The notes beneath the pieces were generated by a model, which was given only the letters and a program-made list of their open reading frames with translations, did not search any database and had not been told where the DNA came from. A program made the position numbers and the translations under genes. DNA of 39,013 nt from Paenibacillus terrae (GTDB lineage Bacteria; Bacillota; Bacilli; Paenibacillales; Paenibacillaceae): NCBI RefSeq assembly GCF_005217525.1, contig NZ_PNXQ01000016.1:737171-776183 (forward strand), in the 5' to 3' direction. Of this stretch, positions 16,734 to 25,136 are shown in pieces. Positions within the stretch are counted from its first letter, which is position 1, and each line of letters opens with the position of its first letter.

Positions 16734-17326
16734 TGGCTGCTCATCCCTTCGTTTTCCTCATAGAGAGGCTCAAAAAAATAAGGCTCCAACTGCGTCTTCA
16801 CACTGGTTCTGGCCCGGAAAAGCAGCGATTTCACCGCACTGACTGTCTGCCCCAAAATCGTAGCAATCTCCTGATAGTCCAATTGCTCGTATTCGCGCAA
16901 AATCAGCGCAGACCGCTGCTTCTCTGGCAATCTGTTGATCGCTTCACGAACCATCTCTACCTTCTCGCCGCGAAGGACGGCCTGCTCTGGAATCACATCC
17001 AATGGAGCAACCGGCACATAGCCGCTCTCCTCCAATGGAACCTGACCGCTACGATGCTTGCGAAGCTCGCTCAGCACCGTATTACGTGCAATCGTATATA
17101 ACCATGTGGAGAACGATGCATCTACCTCGCGAAAAGAGTGCAGGCTCCGGTACGCTTTATAAAACGTCTCCGAGCATAAGTCCTCAGCAATCATTTCCAG
17201 GTTCGAACTTTTCAGCATATGATAAACAAAAGCTAAAATTTTACGTTGGTGCCGCCTCATTAATTCTGAATAAACCTCAACATTACCTTGTTTGATTTCC
17301 TGAATCATCTGGGAATCTGTCATCAT
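16730..17326 (-). CDS. ECF-type RNA polymerase sigma factor
   Basis: A 198-residue sigma-70 family protein of the extracytoplasmic-function type. Region 2 spans about residues 10-80 (YSELMRRHQRKILAFVYHML, AEDLCSETFYKAYR, STWLYTIARN). Region 4 spans about 125-180 (LPEKQRSALILREYEQLDYQ, EIATILGQTVSAVKSLLFRA). The preferred start is the ATG at 17326, preceded by AGGAGGG about 10 bases upstream; in-frame ATGs at 17350 and 17464 exist. It overlaps the anti-sigma gene. A candidate self-recognised promoter lies at 17385-17411. The ECF subgroup and regulon cannot be assigned. Confidence 0.9.
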   Translation of the reverse strand: MMTDSQMIQEIKQGNVEVYSELMRRHQRKILAFVYHMLKSSNLEMIAEDLCSETFYKAYRSLHSFREVDASFSTWLYTIARNTVLSELRKHRSGQVPLEESGYVPVAPLDVIPEQAVLRGEKVEMVREAINRLPEKQRSALILREYEQLDYQEIATILGQTVSAVKSLLFRARTSVKTQLEPYFFEPLYEENEGMSSQ

Positions 17327-17384
17327 CCGAGTGAGACCCTCCTCGCCCATACATGTGCTGTTCTCCCATCCGATTCTGTCTATA

Positions 17385-17411
17385 TATACCGAACAGGCCA
17401 AAAAAAGTTGC
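17385..17411 (-). promoter_or_regulatory. Candidate ECF-sigma promoter upstream of the sigma gene
   Basis: On the minus strand GCAAC (17411-17407), 15 bases, CGGTATA (17391-17385). The AAC core and CGTA-like -10 are typical of ECF promoters, and autoregulation is common in this family. The coding start is about 60 bases downstream. Confidence 0.5.
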
Positions 17412-17740
17412 GCACTCTGCGCAAATGATGAAACAGCATCATGGAACATTTGTTTTTTTTTCATACCCTATGTAGTGCCAACAATAACGGTGCTATCCCC
17501 AACATTTCTCAATATCCAAAATGGACTTATCCATTGTACCACAAAATAGTCGTCAGTAAAAAAGTCCAAAATCCCCATGATTTCCATCACAGGCTACGTA
17601 ACGCTAGCAACTGTTTCCGATATACGGCATTTACAACCTATTTTAAGTTTTTTCAAGTTAAAATGGCATAACCTTGAATCTGTCCCTTTTGAATATGTTG
17701 GTAAGAATAATCACTCAAAAGAAAACGCTTTAAAAAATTA

Positions 17741-17769
17741 TTGACAAAATGAAAACGTATACATATAAT
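17741..17769 (+). promoter_or_regulatory. Perfect-consensus sigma-A promoter with embedded cre site
   Basis: TTGACA (17741-17746), a 17-base spacer, TATAAT (17764-17769): both hexamers match the vegetative consensus exactly. The spacer portion 17749-17763, ATGAAAACGTATACA, matches the CcpA operator consensus WTGNAANCGNWNNCW at every fixed position, so CcpA bound there would block RNA polymerase. A weaker cre-like match (two mismatches) lies at 17719-17733. The expected start of transcription is near 17776. Confidence 0.85.
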
Positions 17770-17775
17770 AAAAGT

Positions 17776-17864
17776 ACAGTATGGTTTCTCTCCACTCCTA
17801 TCCTACTCAGCTACTCTACAAGAGCAGCTACCACCCGGGACTTTACCCGGGTGGCCTTTTTTTT
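17776..17864 (+). ncRNA. Predicted CcpA-controlled small RNA, about 89 nt
   Basis: A transcript from the consensus promoter would run from about 17776 to the U-run at 17864. It has a pyrimidine-rich, apparently unpaired 5' segment (about 17785-17808, with CTCTCC and CTCCTATCC), a small hairpin AGCT-A-CTCT-ACA-AGAG-C-AGCT (17809-17829), and a terminator hairpin. An ATG at 17781 lies only a few bases from the start site and has no ribosome binding site, so a coding role is unlikely. A C/U-rich loop is what a trans-acting sRNA would use to pair with G-rich Shine-Dalgarno sequences. Neighbours are the sigma-factor gene upstream (divergent) and tyrA operon end (convergent). I do not recognise a named family. 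Confidence 0.72.
17831..17864 (+). terminator. Strong intrinsic terminator of the predicted sRNA
   Basis: Perfect nine-base stem CCACCCGGG/CCCGGGTGG (17831-17839 and 17846-17854) with a six-base loop, followed by CC and eight T (17857-17864). Confidence 0.93.
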
Positions 17865-17895
17865 GAAGCCTCATATAATAAGCTGAACTGGAAAG

Positions 17896-18030
17896 TTACA
17901 TAAAGTGCCACTGCTCAGTCGGATAGTGCTTCCCATCGCTATTGACCAGCACCATTTCGCCTACTCCGTTTTTATATAAAATTTTCGAATTTAGCTTATA
18001 CAACAAAGAAAATTTTCTTACCCAGCTATA
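17896..18030 (-). pseudogene. Possible gene remnant (44 codons, no credible start)
   Basis: A minus-strand open stretch between an upstream TGA and a TAA at 17896-17898. Its last 25 codons read like real coding sequence: NGVGEMVLVNSDGKHYPTEQ then WHFM. No ATG or ribosome binding site is suitably placed; in-frame TTG codons near 18010 are the only start options. It may be the 3' end of a decayed gene between the sRNA and the tyrA-operon terminator. The source protein is not recognised. Confidence 0.3.
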
Positions 18031-18063
18031 TCACCTTAACCGGGCTTCTCGGCCAAACATAAC

Positions 18064-18095
18064 AAAAAAAACGAGCGCAAAGAATCTCCGCCCGT
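18064..18095 (-). terminator. Intrinsic terminator at the end of the trp-hisC-tyrA transcript
   Basis: On the minus strand ACGGGCG ... GCGCTCGT (arms 18089-18095 and 18071-18077, one mismatch) is followed by seven U (18070-18064). It lies about 220 bases beyond the tyrA stop, so the 18141-18295 repeat would be transcribed as part of the operon mRNA. Confidence 0.7.
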
Positions 18096-18140
18096 TTTAA
18101 ATCTTTTCCTACTACTTCACTCACAGAAAGTGTGATGCTT

Positions 18141-18295
18141 TTAAGGCGGTCTGTAGCGCAGAGGTTCATTTGAATCTGGAGAAGCGGAGCGTTCGCCTTT
18201 GTCGCCGGATTTTCCCATTAAAGCATCTGATCGAAAAAATCCGGCGGCAACAGCGATCGTAAGATCAAATGAATCGCGGAGCGGTGCCCCCTTAA
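18141..18295. repeat. 155-base long imperfect hairpin element
   Basis: The ends mirror each other: TTAAGG ... TTCATTTGAATCT (18141-18176) against a right arm whose reverse complement reads TTAAGG ... TTCATTTGATCT (18262-18295). Inside, GCCGGATTTT (18204-18213) pairs with AAAATCCGGC (18236-18245), with partly matched bases between. The whole folds into one long hairpin with a loop near 18215-18233. It codes for nothing evident, lies just after tyrA, and has the look of a mobile or dispersed intergenic repeat. Confidence 0.75.
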
Positions 18296-18314
18296 CCAAC
18301 ACACACTTTCCTTC

Positions 18315-19403
18315 CTATACCACCACTTTATAGCTCATCGAATTCAGCAACGCCTTAGCCCGCTCCCAATCCTGCTCCTGACGGAAGGAAAGCCGCATAA
18401 TACCGGGAACATCCTCCCGGCTTTCGATAATTTGCATATTGCTCAGGTTAATGCTGTGATCCCCCAGTTCTGTTGCAATTCGGCCAATAATCCCCGGGGT
18501 ATCCGGTACATCAATATACAGATCAAACGTTGAGACGATGACGCCTTTACGGCGCTCCGGCAGCTCACTGCGGAAATGCCCCGCCGCCAAAAACTCGTCA
18601 ACAATTCCCTCTCCGTCTTGTATTCTCAATAAATGGGTAAAACGCTCAATCTGCCCGTTCCACTCTTCCAGCAGACCTAGCAAAACATCACGATTGCTCA
18701 GCAAAATGTCTCGCCACACAATTGGATCACTGGAAGCGATTCGCGTAATATCGCGGAAGCCGCCGGCAGCCAGCGTGCGGTACAGCGGATTCTCGTCATT
18801 GTGCTTGCGCACCTGATTCACCAGCGCCGCTGCAATAATATGCGGAAGATGGCTGATCGCCCCGACAATGTCATCGTGCATATCAGGCTGGACACGCACA
18901 ACCTGGGCTCCTGTATATTTCAACAGACGCTCCAGCGAACTGTAAGCTTCCTCAGGCACACCCTCTGCCGGGGAAAGTACATAGTAGGCATTCTCAAACA
19001 GCAAAGCAGAAGCAGCCTTCACACCGGAACGCTCTGAGCCGGCCATCGGATGGCCACCGATAAAATAAGCATTACGTAAAGAGATTTCTGACGCTTTTTT
19101 GGCAATCGACGATTTTGTGCTGCCTACATCGGTAATAATGCAACCCTCTTTAAGCGGCAACCTGCTTAACAGCTCCAGATAATGCTCCAGTAAGCCGACA
19201 GGTACACATAAAAAAATAAAATCGGCATCCACTGCCGCCTCTTCAACCGAAAGAGTCGCGGTGTCCACGACACCACGGCTCAACATCGGCTCCAACAGTT
19301 CGGGAAGATGAGCATGACCAACAACGGTAATGCCCGGCTTCCCTTTAAAACAAAGCGCAAGGGACCCACCAATCAGTCCCACGCCGAAAATGGCAATCTT
19401 CAT
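18315..19403 (-). CDS. tyrA: Prephenate dehydrogenase TyrA with C-terminal ACT domain
   Basis: NAD-dependent oxidative decarboxylation of prephenate to 4-hydroxyphenylpyruvate for tyrosine. The Rossmann motif GVGLIGGSLA is at residues 7-16 (Gly7, Gly9, Gly12), FIGGHPMAGSERSG is the active-site segment, and the final 75 residues form an ACT domain (FDLYIDVPDTPGIIGRIATE) that probably binds tyrosine as feedback inhibitor. The start is the ATG at 19403 (362 residues); an adjacent TTG at 19406 is in frame. Last gene of the trp-hisC-tyrA run. The aroE (EPSP synthase) gene that follows it in B. subtilis is absent here. Confidence 0.95.
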   Translation of the reverse strand: MKIAIFGVGLIGGSLALCFKGKPGITVVGHAHLPELLEPMLSRGVVDTATLSVEEAAVDADFIFLCVPVGLLEHYLELLSRLPLKEGCIITDVGSTKSSIAKKASEISLRNAYFIGGHPMAGSERSGVKAASALLFENAYYVLSPAEGVPEEAYSSLERLLKYTGAQVVRVQPDMHDDIVGAISHLPHIIAAALVNQVRKHNDENPLYRTLAAGGFRDITRIASSDPIVWRDILLSNRDVLLGLLEEWNGQIERFTHLLRIQDGEGIVDEFLAAGHFRSELPERRKGVIVSTFDLYIDVPDTPGIIGRIATELGDHSINLSNMQIIESREDVPGIMRLSFRQEQDWERAKALLNSMSYKVVV

Positions 19404-19429
19404 CAATTATCAAATCCCATCTGCGGAAA

Positions 19430-20533
19430 TTATAGACGCGCTTTCGCCGCTTCCGCCCCTAGGACCTGTTCCAGCGCATGGATAAACCACTCATTTTGCG
19501 GCTGTGATCCAACTGACACTCTAATGTATGTCGGATATTTGTGATGACCAGCACGAATAATCACGCCTCTACGAAGCAACTCCTGAAATACCTCACCCGA
19601 CGGGCGATGTACATTCAGCATAATAAAATTACCATGCGCCGGAAAATATTCCAGTCCAAGGCGCTTCAACTCTTTTTGCAAATAGGCTCTGCCCTCTGCG
19701 TTGCGGTCACGGCATTCTTGCACAAAATCCTGATCTTCCAACGCCGCAATCGCCGCAGCCTGTGCTACCCGCGAAGTATTGAACGGCTCACGAACCTGAT
19801 TAATCATACGGATCGTTGCCGCAGTCCCCATTCCGTATCCGATGCGAAGCGATGCTAGGCCATAGATTTTGGAGAAGGTGCGCAATACAACCAGATTTTC
19901 ATAAGCTGGCAATAAACGAATACCGTCTGGATACGTGCTATCCGTCACAAACTCGGAATACGCCTCATCCAGCACGACCATAACATGCTTCGGCACCCGA
20001 TCCAAAAATGCGACCAGCTCTGCTTCAGGTACAATCGTGCCTGTCGGGTTGTTCGGATTACAGATCCAGATTATTTTCGTACGGTCGTTAATCTGAGACA
20101 ACATGGCTTCCAAATCATGCACCCCGTCACGCAAAGGCACCTCAACAGCAACCGCTCCCTCTATTTCCACATTGCTCTTGTATACGGAGAAGGTCTGATC
20201 GGCCATGATACTTTCTTCCCCGGGAAGAAGAAAAGCACGCGTAATCAACGCAATAATCTCGTCAGAGCCACAGCCATATATAAACTGATCCTCTTTCAAG
20301 CCCGTATGTTTAGCCAGCGCCTGTGTTAAAGCTACCGCGCTGCCGTCAGGATATACACTAATATTCGCAAATTCCTCCTGAATGGCCTGCAATACTTTAG
20401 GAGAGCTGCCATACGGATTTTCATTCGAGGCGAGCTTGATCACTTCATCAAGCCCCAACTCGCGCTTCACATCTTCAATCGGTTTACCGGGCTGATATAC
20501 CGGCAAATGTACAATATGCGGTTTAGGTTGCAT
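19430..20533 (-). CDS. hisC: Histidinol-phosphate aminotransferase HisC
   Basis: PLP-dependent aminotransferase converting imidazole acetol phosphate to histidinol phosphate; in Bacillus the same enzyme also transaminates phenylpyruvate and hydroxyphenylpyruvate, which explains its place before tyrA. Fold-type I motifs: SNENPYGSSP (about 36-45), CNPNNPTGT (about 157-165), and the PLP lysine in RTFSKIYGLASLRIGYG (about residue 221). 367 residues is normal. GAGGAGG precedes the ATG. There is a 59-base gap to trpA upstream and a 26-base gap to tyrA downstream. Confidence 0.95.
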   Translation of the reverse strand: MQPKPHIVHLPVYQPGKPIEDVKRELGLDEVIKLASNENPYGSSPKVLQAIQEEFANISVYPDGSAVALTQALAKHTGLKEDQFIYGCGSDEIIALITRAFLLPGEESIMADQTFSVYKSNVEIEGAVAVEVPLRDGVHDLEAMLSQINDRTKIIWICNPNNPTGTIVPEAELVAFLDRVPKHVMVVLDEAYSEFVTDSTYPDGIRLLPAYENLVVLRTFSKIYGLASLRIGYGMGTAATIRMINQVREPFNTSRVAQAAAIAALEDQDFVQECRDRNAEGRAYLQKELKRLGLEYFPAHGNFIMLNVHRPSGEVFQELLRRGVIIRAGHHKYPTYIRVSVGSQPQNEWFIHALEQVLGAEAAKARL

Positions 20534-20592
20534 GCCCCTACCTCCTCTATTCCATTCAAAACTACATTTGCTTCTTTCTATATTGACGCCAG

Positions 20593-21399
20593 TTACTGCT
20601 TTAATTGTGCCACAAAATTATGAATTTGCAAAAGTCCCTCTTCTCTGCGGGCAGAATCGTCCAGCAGCGGGATTGCTTCCTCCACCTGACGCACAATGGC
20701 ACTTCCGACGACAACTCCATCACAGATATCTGAAAAACGGGTTACCTGTTCCCTAGTAGAGATACCGAACCCAACCGCTACCGGAATATCCGTATGCCGC
20801 TTGACCTGCGCGATGAAGCCCTCTATGCCCTCAAAAAAGGAAGCTCTTTCCCCGGTCACCCCAAGGGAGGATACGCAGTATACAAACCCGCGCGCTTGAC
20901 GAACAATTCGTTCAATCCGCTGTTCAGAAGTTGGAGCCACCAACGGAATCAGATGCACACCAACCTCTGCTGCCCGTCCTCCCAGCTCTTCTGCTTCCTC
21001 AAGCGGAAGATCGGGAATAATCAGGCCGCTGATGCCATGCTTCTGCAAGCCTGCGAAGAAAGCGTCCATGCCCATTTGCAACACAGGATTATAATATGTG
21101 AACAAAATAAAAGGCAGGCTTGATCCCGCCGCCCGGGCCAGAGAAGCCGTCTCCATACACGTGCGGATCGAGATCTGCCGTTTCAACGCACGCTCAGACG
21201 CACGCTGAATGACAGGTCCGTCAGCCAGCGGGTCCGAATATGGAACGCCCAGCTCTAATATATCAGCTCCGGCCGACTCCAGTTGCCGAATGATTTCTAC
21301 CGTCGTGTCCACATCCGGATCGCCTACCGTCAAGAAAGGAATTAATGCCGTTTTGCCTTCATTTTTGAGGCGTCCAAACACCTGATCAATTAAATTCAT
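20593..21399 (-). CDS. trpA: Tryptophan synthase alpha chain TrpA
   Basis: Cleaves indole-3-glycerol phosphate to indole and glyceraldehyde-3-phosphate within the alpha2-beta2 complex. The catalytic pair is present at canonical positions, Glu49 and Asp60 in [20 protein letters not shown]. Phosphate-binding glycines occur in VGFGIST and VVGSAIV near the C-terminus. 268 residues is normal. Its ATG overlaps the trpB stop as ATGA (21396-21399), supporting equal synthesis of both subunits. Confidence 0.97.
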   Translation of the reverse strand: MNLIDQVFGRLKNEGKTALIPFLTVGDPDVDTTVEIIRQLESAGADILELGVPYSDPLADGPVIQRASERALKRQISIRTCMETASLARAAGSSLPFILFTYYNPVLQMGMDAFFAGLQKHGISGLIIPDLPLEEAEELGGRAAEVGVHLIPLVAPTSEQRIERIVRQARGFVYCVSSLGVTGERASFFEGIEGFIAQVKRHTDIPVAVGFGISTREQVTRFSDICDGVVVGSAIVRQVEEAIPLLDDSARREEGLLQIHNFVAQLKQ

Positions 21400-22592
21400 G
21401 ACGGATTTCCTCCCAAATGCTTAATAATGGAGTCCACATCTTTGTCACCGCGACCCGATAAACAGATAACAATAATATCATCCGCCGTCAAGGTAGGTGC
21501 CAGTTTAATGACCTGCGCGACTGCATGTGCCGACTCCAATGCCGGAAGAATACCTTCCGTGCGGCATAACAATTGGAGAGCATCCAGCGCTTCCTGATCG
21601 GTAATCGGAACATACTTGGCCCGCTCGATATCCTTCAAATACGAATGCTCCGGCCCAACCCCCGGATAGTCCAATCCCGCCGAGATGGAATGCGCAGGCT
21701 GTACCTGTCCGTATTCATCCTGAAGCAGATAACTCATAGAGCCTTGGAAGACACCTTGCGTTCCCTTGCTCATCGTTGCTGCATGAAATTCCGTTTCCAC
21801 GCCTTTTCCAGCCGCCTCGACGCCAAGCAAAGCAACCTCGTGATCCTCGATAAATGGATAGAACATACCGATAGCATTACTTCCGCCACCGATCGCCGCT
21901 ACTACGACATCTGGAAGCCTGCCTTCTTTTTCGAGAATTTGACGGCGGGTTTCGTCGCCAATGACACGCTGGAAGTTGCGCACCATCATTGGATACGGAT
22001 GTGGTCCGACCGCCGAGCCCAAAATATAGAACGTATCATGGACATGGCTCACCCAATACCGCAGAGCTTCATTCCCGGCATCCTTGAGTGTACGTGTGCC
22101 CGATGTAACCGGAATGACCTCTGCACCCAACAGTTGCATACGGAATACATTTAGCTGCTGACGTACGGTATCCTCTTCTCCCATGAACACCTTACACTCT
22201 AGTCCGAGCAATGCCGCGACGGTCGCCGTTGCAACACCATGCTGACCTGCGCCTGTTTCTGCAATGACCTTCTGCTTACCCATACGCTTCGCCAGCAGTC
22301 CCTGCGCCAGCGCATTATTAATTTTGTGGGCTCCGGTATGGTTCAGGTCTTCACGTTTCAAGTAAATTTTAGCCTTGCCCAAGTGCTGACTCAGACGCTC
22401 TGCATAATAGAGAGGCGTTTCCCGGCCCGAATAATCCTTTAGCAGTCCGTTCAGCTCTGCGTTAAAATCAGGATCATCCGCATACTTCCGGTAGGATTCC
22501 TCCAATTCAATCAGTGCGTTCATCAACGTTTCCGGTACAAAACGTCCGCCAAATGTTCCAAAACGTCCGTTGTTATCAGGTAATTGTGTCAT
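21396..22592 (-). CDS. trpB: Tryptophan synthase beta chain TrpB
   Basis: PLP enzyme condensing indole and serine to tryptophan. The PLP lysine is Lys90 in [16 protein letters not shown]; the phosphate-binding loop is IGGGSNAIG near residue 230, and GPEHSYLKD is also typical of the TrpB1 type. Length 398. The start overlaps the trpF stop by four bases and the end overlaps trpA by four bases. Confidence 0.97.
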   Translation of the reverse strand: MTQLPDNNGRFGTFGGRFVPETLMNALIELEESYRKYADDPDFNAELNGLLKDYSGRETPLYYAERLSQHLGKAKIYLKREDLNHTGAHKINNALAQGLLAKRMGKQKVIAETGAGQHGVATATVAALLGLECKVFMGEEDTVRQQLNVFRMQLLGAEVIPVTSGTRTLKDAGNEALRYWVSHVHDTFYILGSAVGPHPYPMMVRNFQRVIGDETRRQILEKEGRLPDVVVAAIGGGSNAIGMFYPFIEDHEVALLGVEAAGKGVETEFHAATMSKGTQGVFQGSMSYLLQDEYGQVQPAHSISAGLDYPGVGPEHSYLKDIERAKYVPITDQEALDALQLLCRTEGILPALESAHAVAQVIKLAPTLTADDIIVICLSGRGDKDVDSIIKHLGGNPS

Positions 22593-23275
22593 GCCTGCTT
22601 CACCCTTTCTACGAATGCCGTGATTTTTGCAATGTCCTTGACTCCATCCGTTTCTACACCGCTGGACACATCCAGCCCTTCGGGATGATACTCGGTAACC
22701 AACTTTTCCGCATTATCGGCAGTCAGCCCGCCGGCTACAAACAAAGGAATTCCATGTTGTTGGGTCCAGGTCTGATAGGCAGGAATCCGATCCCACGCAA
22801 ACGTTTTGCCGGAACCGCCACCATACAGGGGATCATATGTATCCAGCAATAAAGCGTCAATCGTCCCGGCATAGGCATCCAATTCGTCCGTCGGGCGTTC
22901 TGTCTGGCCCTTCACCGTCTGCCCTTTACGATCCACAGACCATGCCTTGAATACCTGTACGCCAAAACGCTCCCTGATCTCCCGGCAGCGCTGCGGACTC
23001 TCCTGCCCGTGCAGTTGAATGACATCTAATGGTGCTTTCTCCATGACATCATTTAACAGTGCATCATCAGGGTTCACAAATACGCCCACGCTGCGCGGTC
23101 TGCTGCCTGGGGTCCATTCATCCAATACGCGAAGCAGCTCTCCAGCCTGCGCGCCGTCAATCCGGCGCTTGCTGTCGGCAAACACAAAACCTATATAATC
23201 GATCGGTAAGTTTACCATAGATTTTAGCACTTCAACGCTTTGAAGTCCACAAATTTTTACGCCCGTTTTATTCAT
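22589..23275 (-). CDS. trpF: Phosphoribosylanthranilate isomerase TrpF
   Basis: (beta/alpha)8 isomerase converting N-(5-phosphoribosyl)anthranilate to CdRP. The catalytic Cys9 lies in KICGLQS, and the general acid Asp is in [20 protein letters not shown] near residue 145. 228 residues, slightly longer than many TrpF proteins because of an extra segment around residues 120-135. It overlaps trpC and trpB by four bases at either end, continuing the tightly packed operon. Confidence 0.95.
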   Translation of the reverse strand: MNKTGVKICGLQSVEVLKSMVNLPIDYIGFVFADSKRRIDGAQAGELLRVLDEWTPGSRPRSVGVFVNPDDALLNDVMEKAPLDVIQLHGQESPQRCREIRERFGVQVFKAWSVDRKGQTVKGQTERPTDELDAYAGTIDALLLDTYDPLYGGGSGKTFAWDRIPAYQTWTQQHGIPLFVAGGLTADNAEKLVTEYHPEGLDVSSGVETDGVKDIAKITAFVERVKQA

Positions 23276-24066
23276 GCTCTAACCCCGTCCATCAAATCGA
23301 CTACAGCCTGTCCTACATCATCCTTGCGCATCAGATGCTCTCCTACCAGGATGCCGTGTGCGCCTACTGAATGTAAATACTTCACATCTTCGGGTCCGGC
23401 AATGCCGCTTTCGCTGATAAACGTGACCCCTTTAGGAATCAGTGAGATCAGCTCCTCTGTCGTCTGGAGACGGGTCTCAAATGTCCGCAGATTTCGATTG
23501 TTCACACCAATCAAGGTTGCTGTCCCCAGATCCAGTACAGCTTTAAGCTCCTCACTGTCATGCACCTCTACCAATGCGTCCAGGCCCAATTCTTTGGCAA
23601 TCTGTAAAAAAGACCCCAAAACACGTGGCTCCAGTATAGCCGCAATCAATAGCACCGCATCCGCTCCCAGCAGACGAGCTTCATAAATTTGCCGTTCATC
23701 AATGATAAAATCCTTGCGCAGTAACGGAATCTTTACCTGTTCACGAATTTGGTGCAAATATTCAGGACTCCCCTGAAAATACGTCACATCCGTCAGGACA
23801 GAAATGCAATCGGCTCCAGCTTCCTCATATGCTCGTGCAATGTCCACCGGATGAAAATCCGGCCGGATCAACCCTTTGGAGGGCGAAGCCTTCTTCACTT
23901 CGGCAATCAGTCCGAGCGGGCGGTTGCGGCGCAAAGCTATAGCATCCTCGAATCCTCTCGTCGCAGGTAAATTGGCAACCAATCGTTCGGCTTCACTAAT
24001 TTGAAAATGCTCCTTAAGCTGCTCTACTTCCTGTCGCTTCGTCACTACAATTCGATCAAGATACAT
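23272..24066 (-). CDS. trpC: Indole-3-glycerol phosphate synthase TrpC
   Basis: Closes the indole ring of CdRP to give indole-3-glycerol phosphate. Recognised by LIAEVKKASPSKGLIRPDF near residues 52-70 (catalytic Lys), LLRKDFIIDERQIYEARLLG near the middle, the GVNNRNLRTF segment and SESGIAGPEDV. 264 residues, as usual for a monofunctional enzyme. It overlaps the end of trpD by 11 bases and trpF by 4. Confidence 0.96.
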   Translation of the reverse strand: MYLDRIVVTKRQEVEQLKEHFQISEAERLVANLPATRGFEDAIALRRNRPLGLIAEVKKASPSKGLIRPDFHPVDIARAYEEAGADCISVLTDVTYFQGSPEYLHQIREQVKIPLLRKDFIIDERQIYEARLLGADAVLLIAAILEPRVLGSFLQIAKELGLDALVEVHDSEELKAVLDLGTATLIGVNNRNLRTFETRLQTTEELISLIPKGVTFISESGIAGPEDVKYLHSVGAHGILVGEHLMRKDDVGQAVVDLMDGVRA

Positions 24067-25102
24067 ATTGATATTCCCCCGTTGCCTGAATTAATTGATC
24101 CAGCTTGGACAGGGCCAGCCCCGAGTCAATCGCTTCCGCTGCCCGTGCTACTCCGTCTGTTAAGGTAGCTGCTGCGCCCGATACATAGATGCACGCGCCG
24201 GCATTCGCTAACACGACATCCCGATAAGCTCCGCGCTCCCCGTTCAAAATCCGACCGATAATGTCGGCGTTAACCTGCGCGTCTCCACCCAGCACTTCAT
24301 CGAGACGGTGCGTCTGTAAACCCAGATCCGACGGGTTAAGTTCAAACGTATGAACCTGACCATCCTTTAGCTCAGATACCCGTGTCGGTGCCGAAATGCT
24401 GATTTCATCCAATCCGTCCAGACTGCTGACGACCATGGCCCGCTTGGAGCCGAGTCGATTCAGCACCTCAGCGATCACTTCCGTTTTTCCCGCGTCATAA
24501 ATGCCCAACAACTGCCGATCCGCACCTGCCGGATTCGTCAAGGGACCGAGCATGTTAAACACCGTTCGTACTCCAAGCTCCCGACGTGGAGCGGCAGCAT
24601 GCTTCATAGACGGATGGTACAACTGCGCAAATAAAAAGCAGATGCCGATACGATCCAGACATGACCGCGCCTGATCACTCGTCAAATGGATATTGACCCC
24701 TAGGGCCTCCAGCACATCGGCGCTTCCGGCACGTCCACTTGCAGAGCGATTGCCATGCTTCGCTACCCGTACAGACACCGAAGCCGCAATAATAGCGGAT
24801 ATCGTGGAAATATTAAACTTGTGAATACCCGAACCCCCGGTTCCGCATGTGTCAAGCAAATGGGTATCACCTTCTCCGGTTTGCACCGGACTGGCATAGC
24901 TGCGCATAGCTTCGGCAAATCCGGTGATTTCATCCACCGTCTCCCCCTTAATGCGCAGAGCCGTCAGCAACCCGCCAATTTGCGCCTGCGTGGCACTCCC
25001 ACTCATAATCTGTTCCATCACGCTGCGGGCCTCCGTACGTGAAAGATGCTGTCCCTCAATGACCCGGCTTAACCCCACTTGCATCATGTCATGTCGTTCC
25101 AT
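24056..25102 (-). CDS. trpD: Anthranilate phosphoribosyltransferase TrpD
   Basis: Transfers phosphoribose from PRPP to anthranilate. The PRPP-binding DTCGTGGSG is near residue 85, KHGNRSASGRAGSADVLEAL follows, and HPSMKHAAAPRRELGVRTVF carries the family's conserved arginine. Length 348. GAGGAGGA precedes the ATG at 25102. There is no fused glutamine amidotransferase, and no trpG gene lies in the cluster; as in B. subtilis, the amidotransferase is probably shared with folate synthesis elsewhere. Confidence 0.96.
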   Translation of the reverse strand: MERHDMMQVGLSRVIEGQHLSRTEARSVMEQIMSGSATQAQIGGLLTALRIKGETVDEITGFAEAMRSYASPVQTGEGDTHLLDTCGTGGSGIHKFNISTISAIIAASVSVRVAKHGNRSASGRAGSADVLEALGVNIHLTSDQARSCLDRIGICFLFAQLYHPSMKHAAAPRRELGVRTVFNMLGPLTNPAGADRQLLGIYDAGKTEVIAEVLNRLGSKRAMVVSSLDGLDEISISAPTRVSELKDGQVHTFELNPSDLGLQTHRLDEVLGGDAQVNADIIGRILNGERGAYRDVVLANAGACIYVSGAAATLTDGVARAAEAIDSGLALSKLDQLIQATGEYQYVS

Positions 25103-25136
25103 CGTCGTCTCCTCCTCAAAATCAGATTTTTGTATG

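Noticed and set aside
17781..17890. Small peptide read from the ATG at 17781 inside the predicted sRNA
   Set aside because: The ATG is only a few bases after the start site, without a ribosome binding site, and the frame runs through the terminator.
18121..18135. TCACA-N5-TGTGA near the tyrA-operon terminator
   Set aside because: The half-sites are in the reverse order for an FNR/CRP operator and the element lies at a transcript end; at most a small hairpin.
21573..22154. 193-codon plus-strand frame opposite trpB
   Set aside because: It is a shadow of a well-identified gene with no start signal and no recognisable protein.
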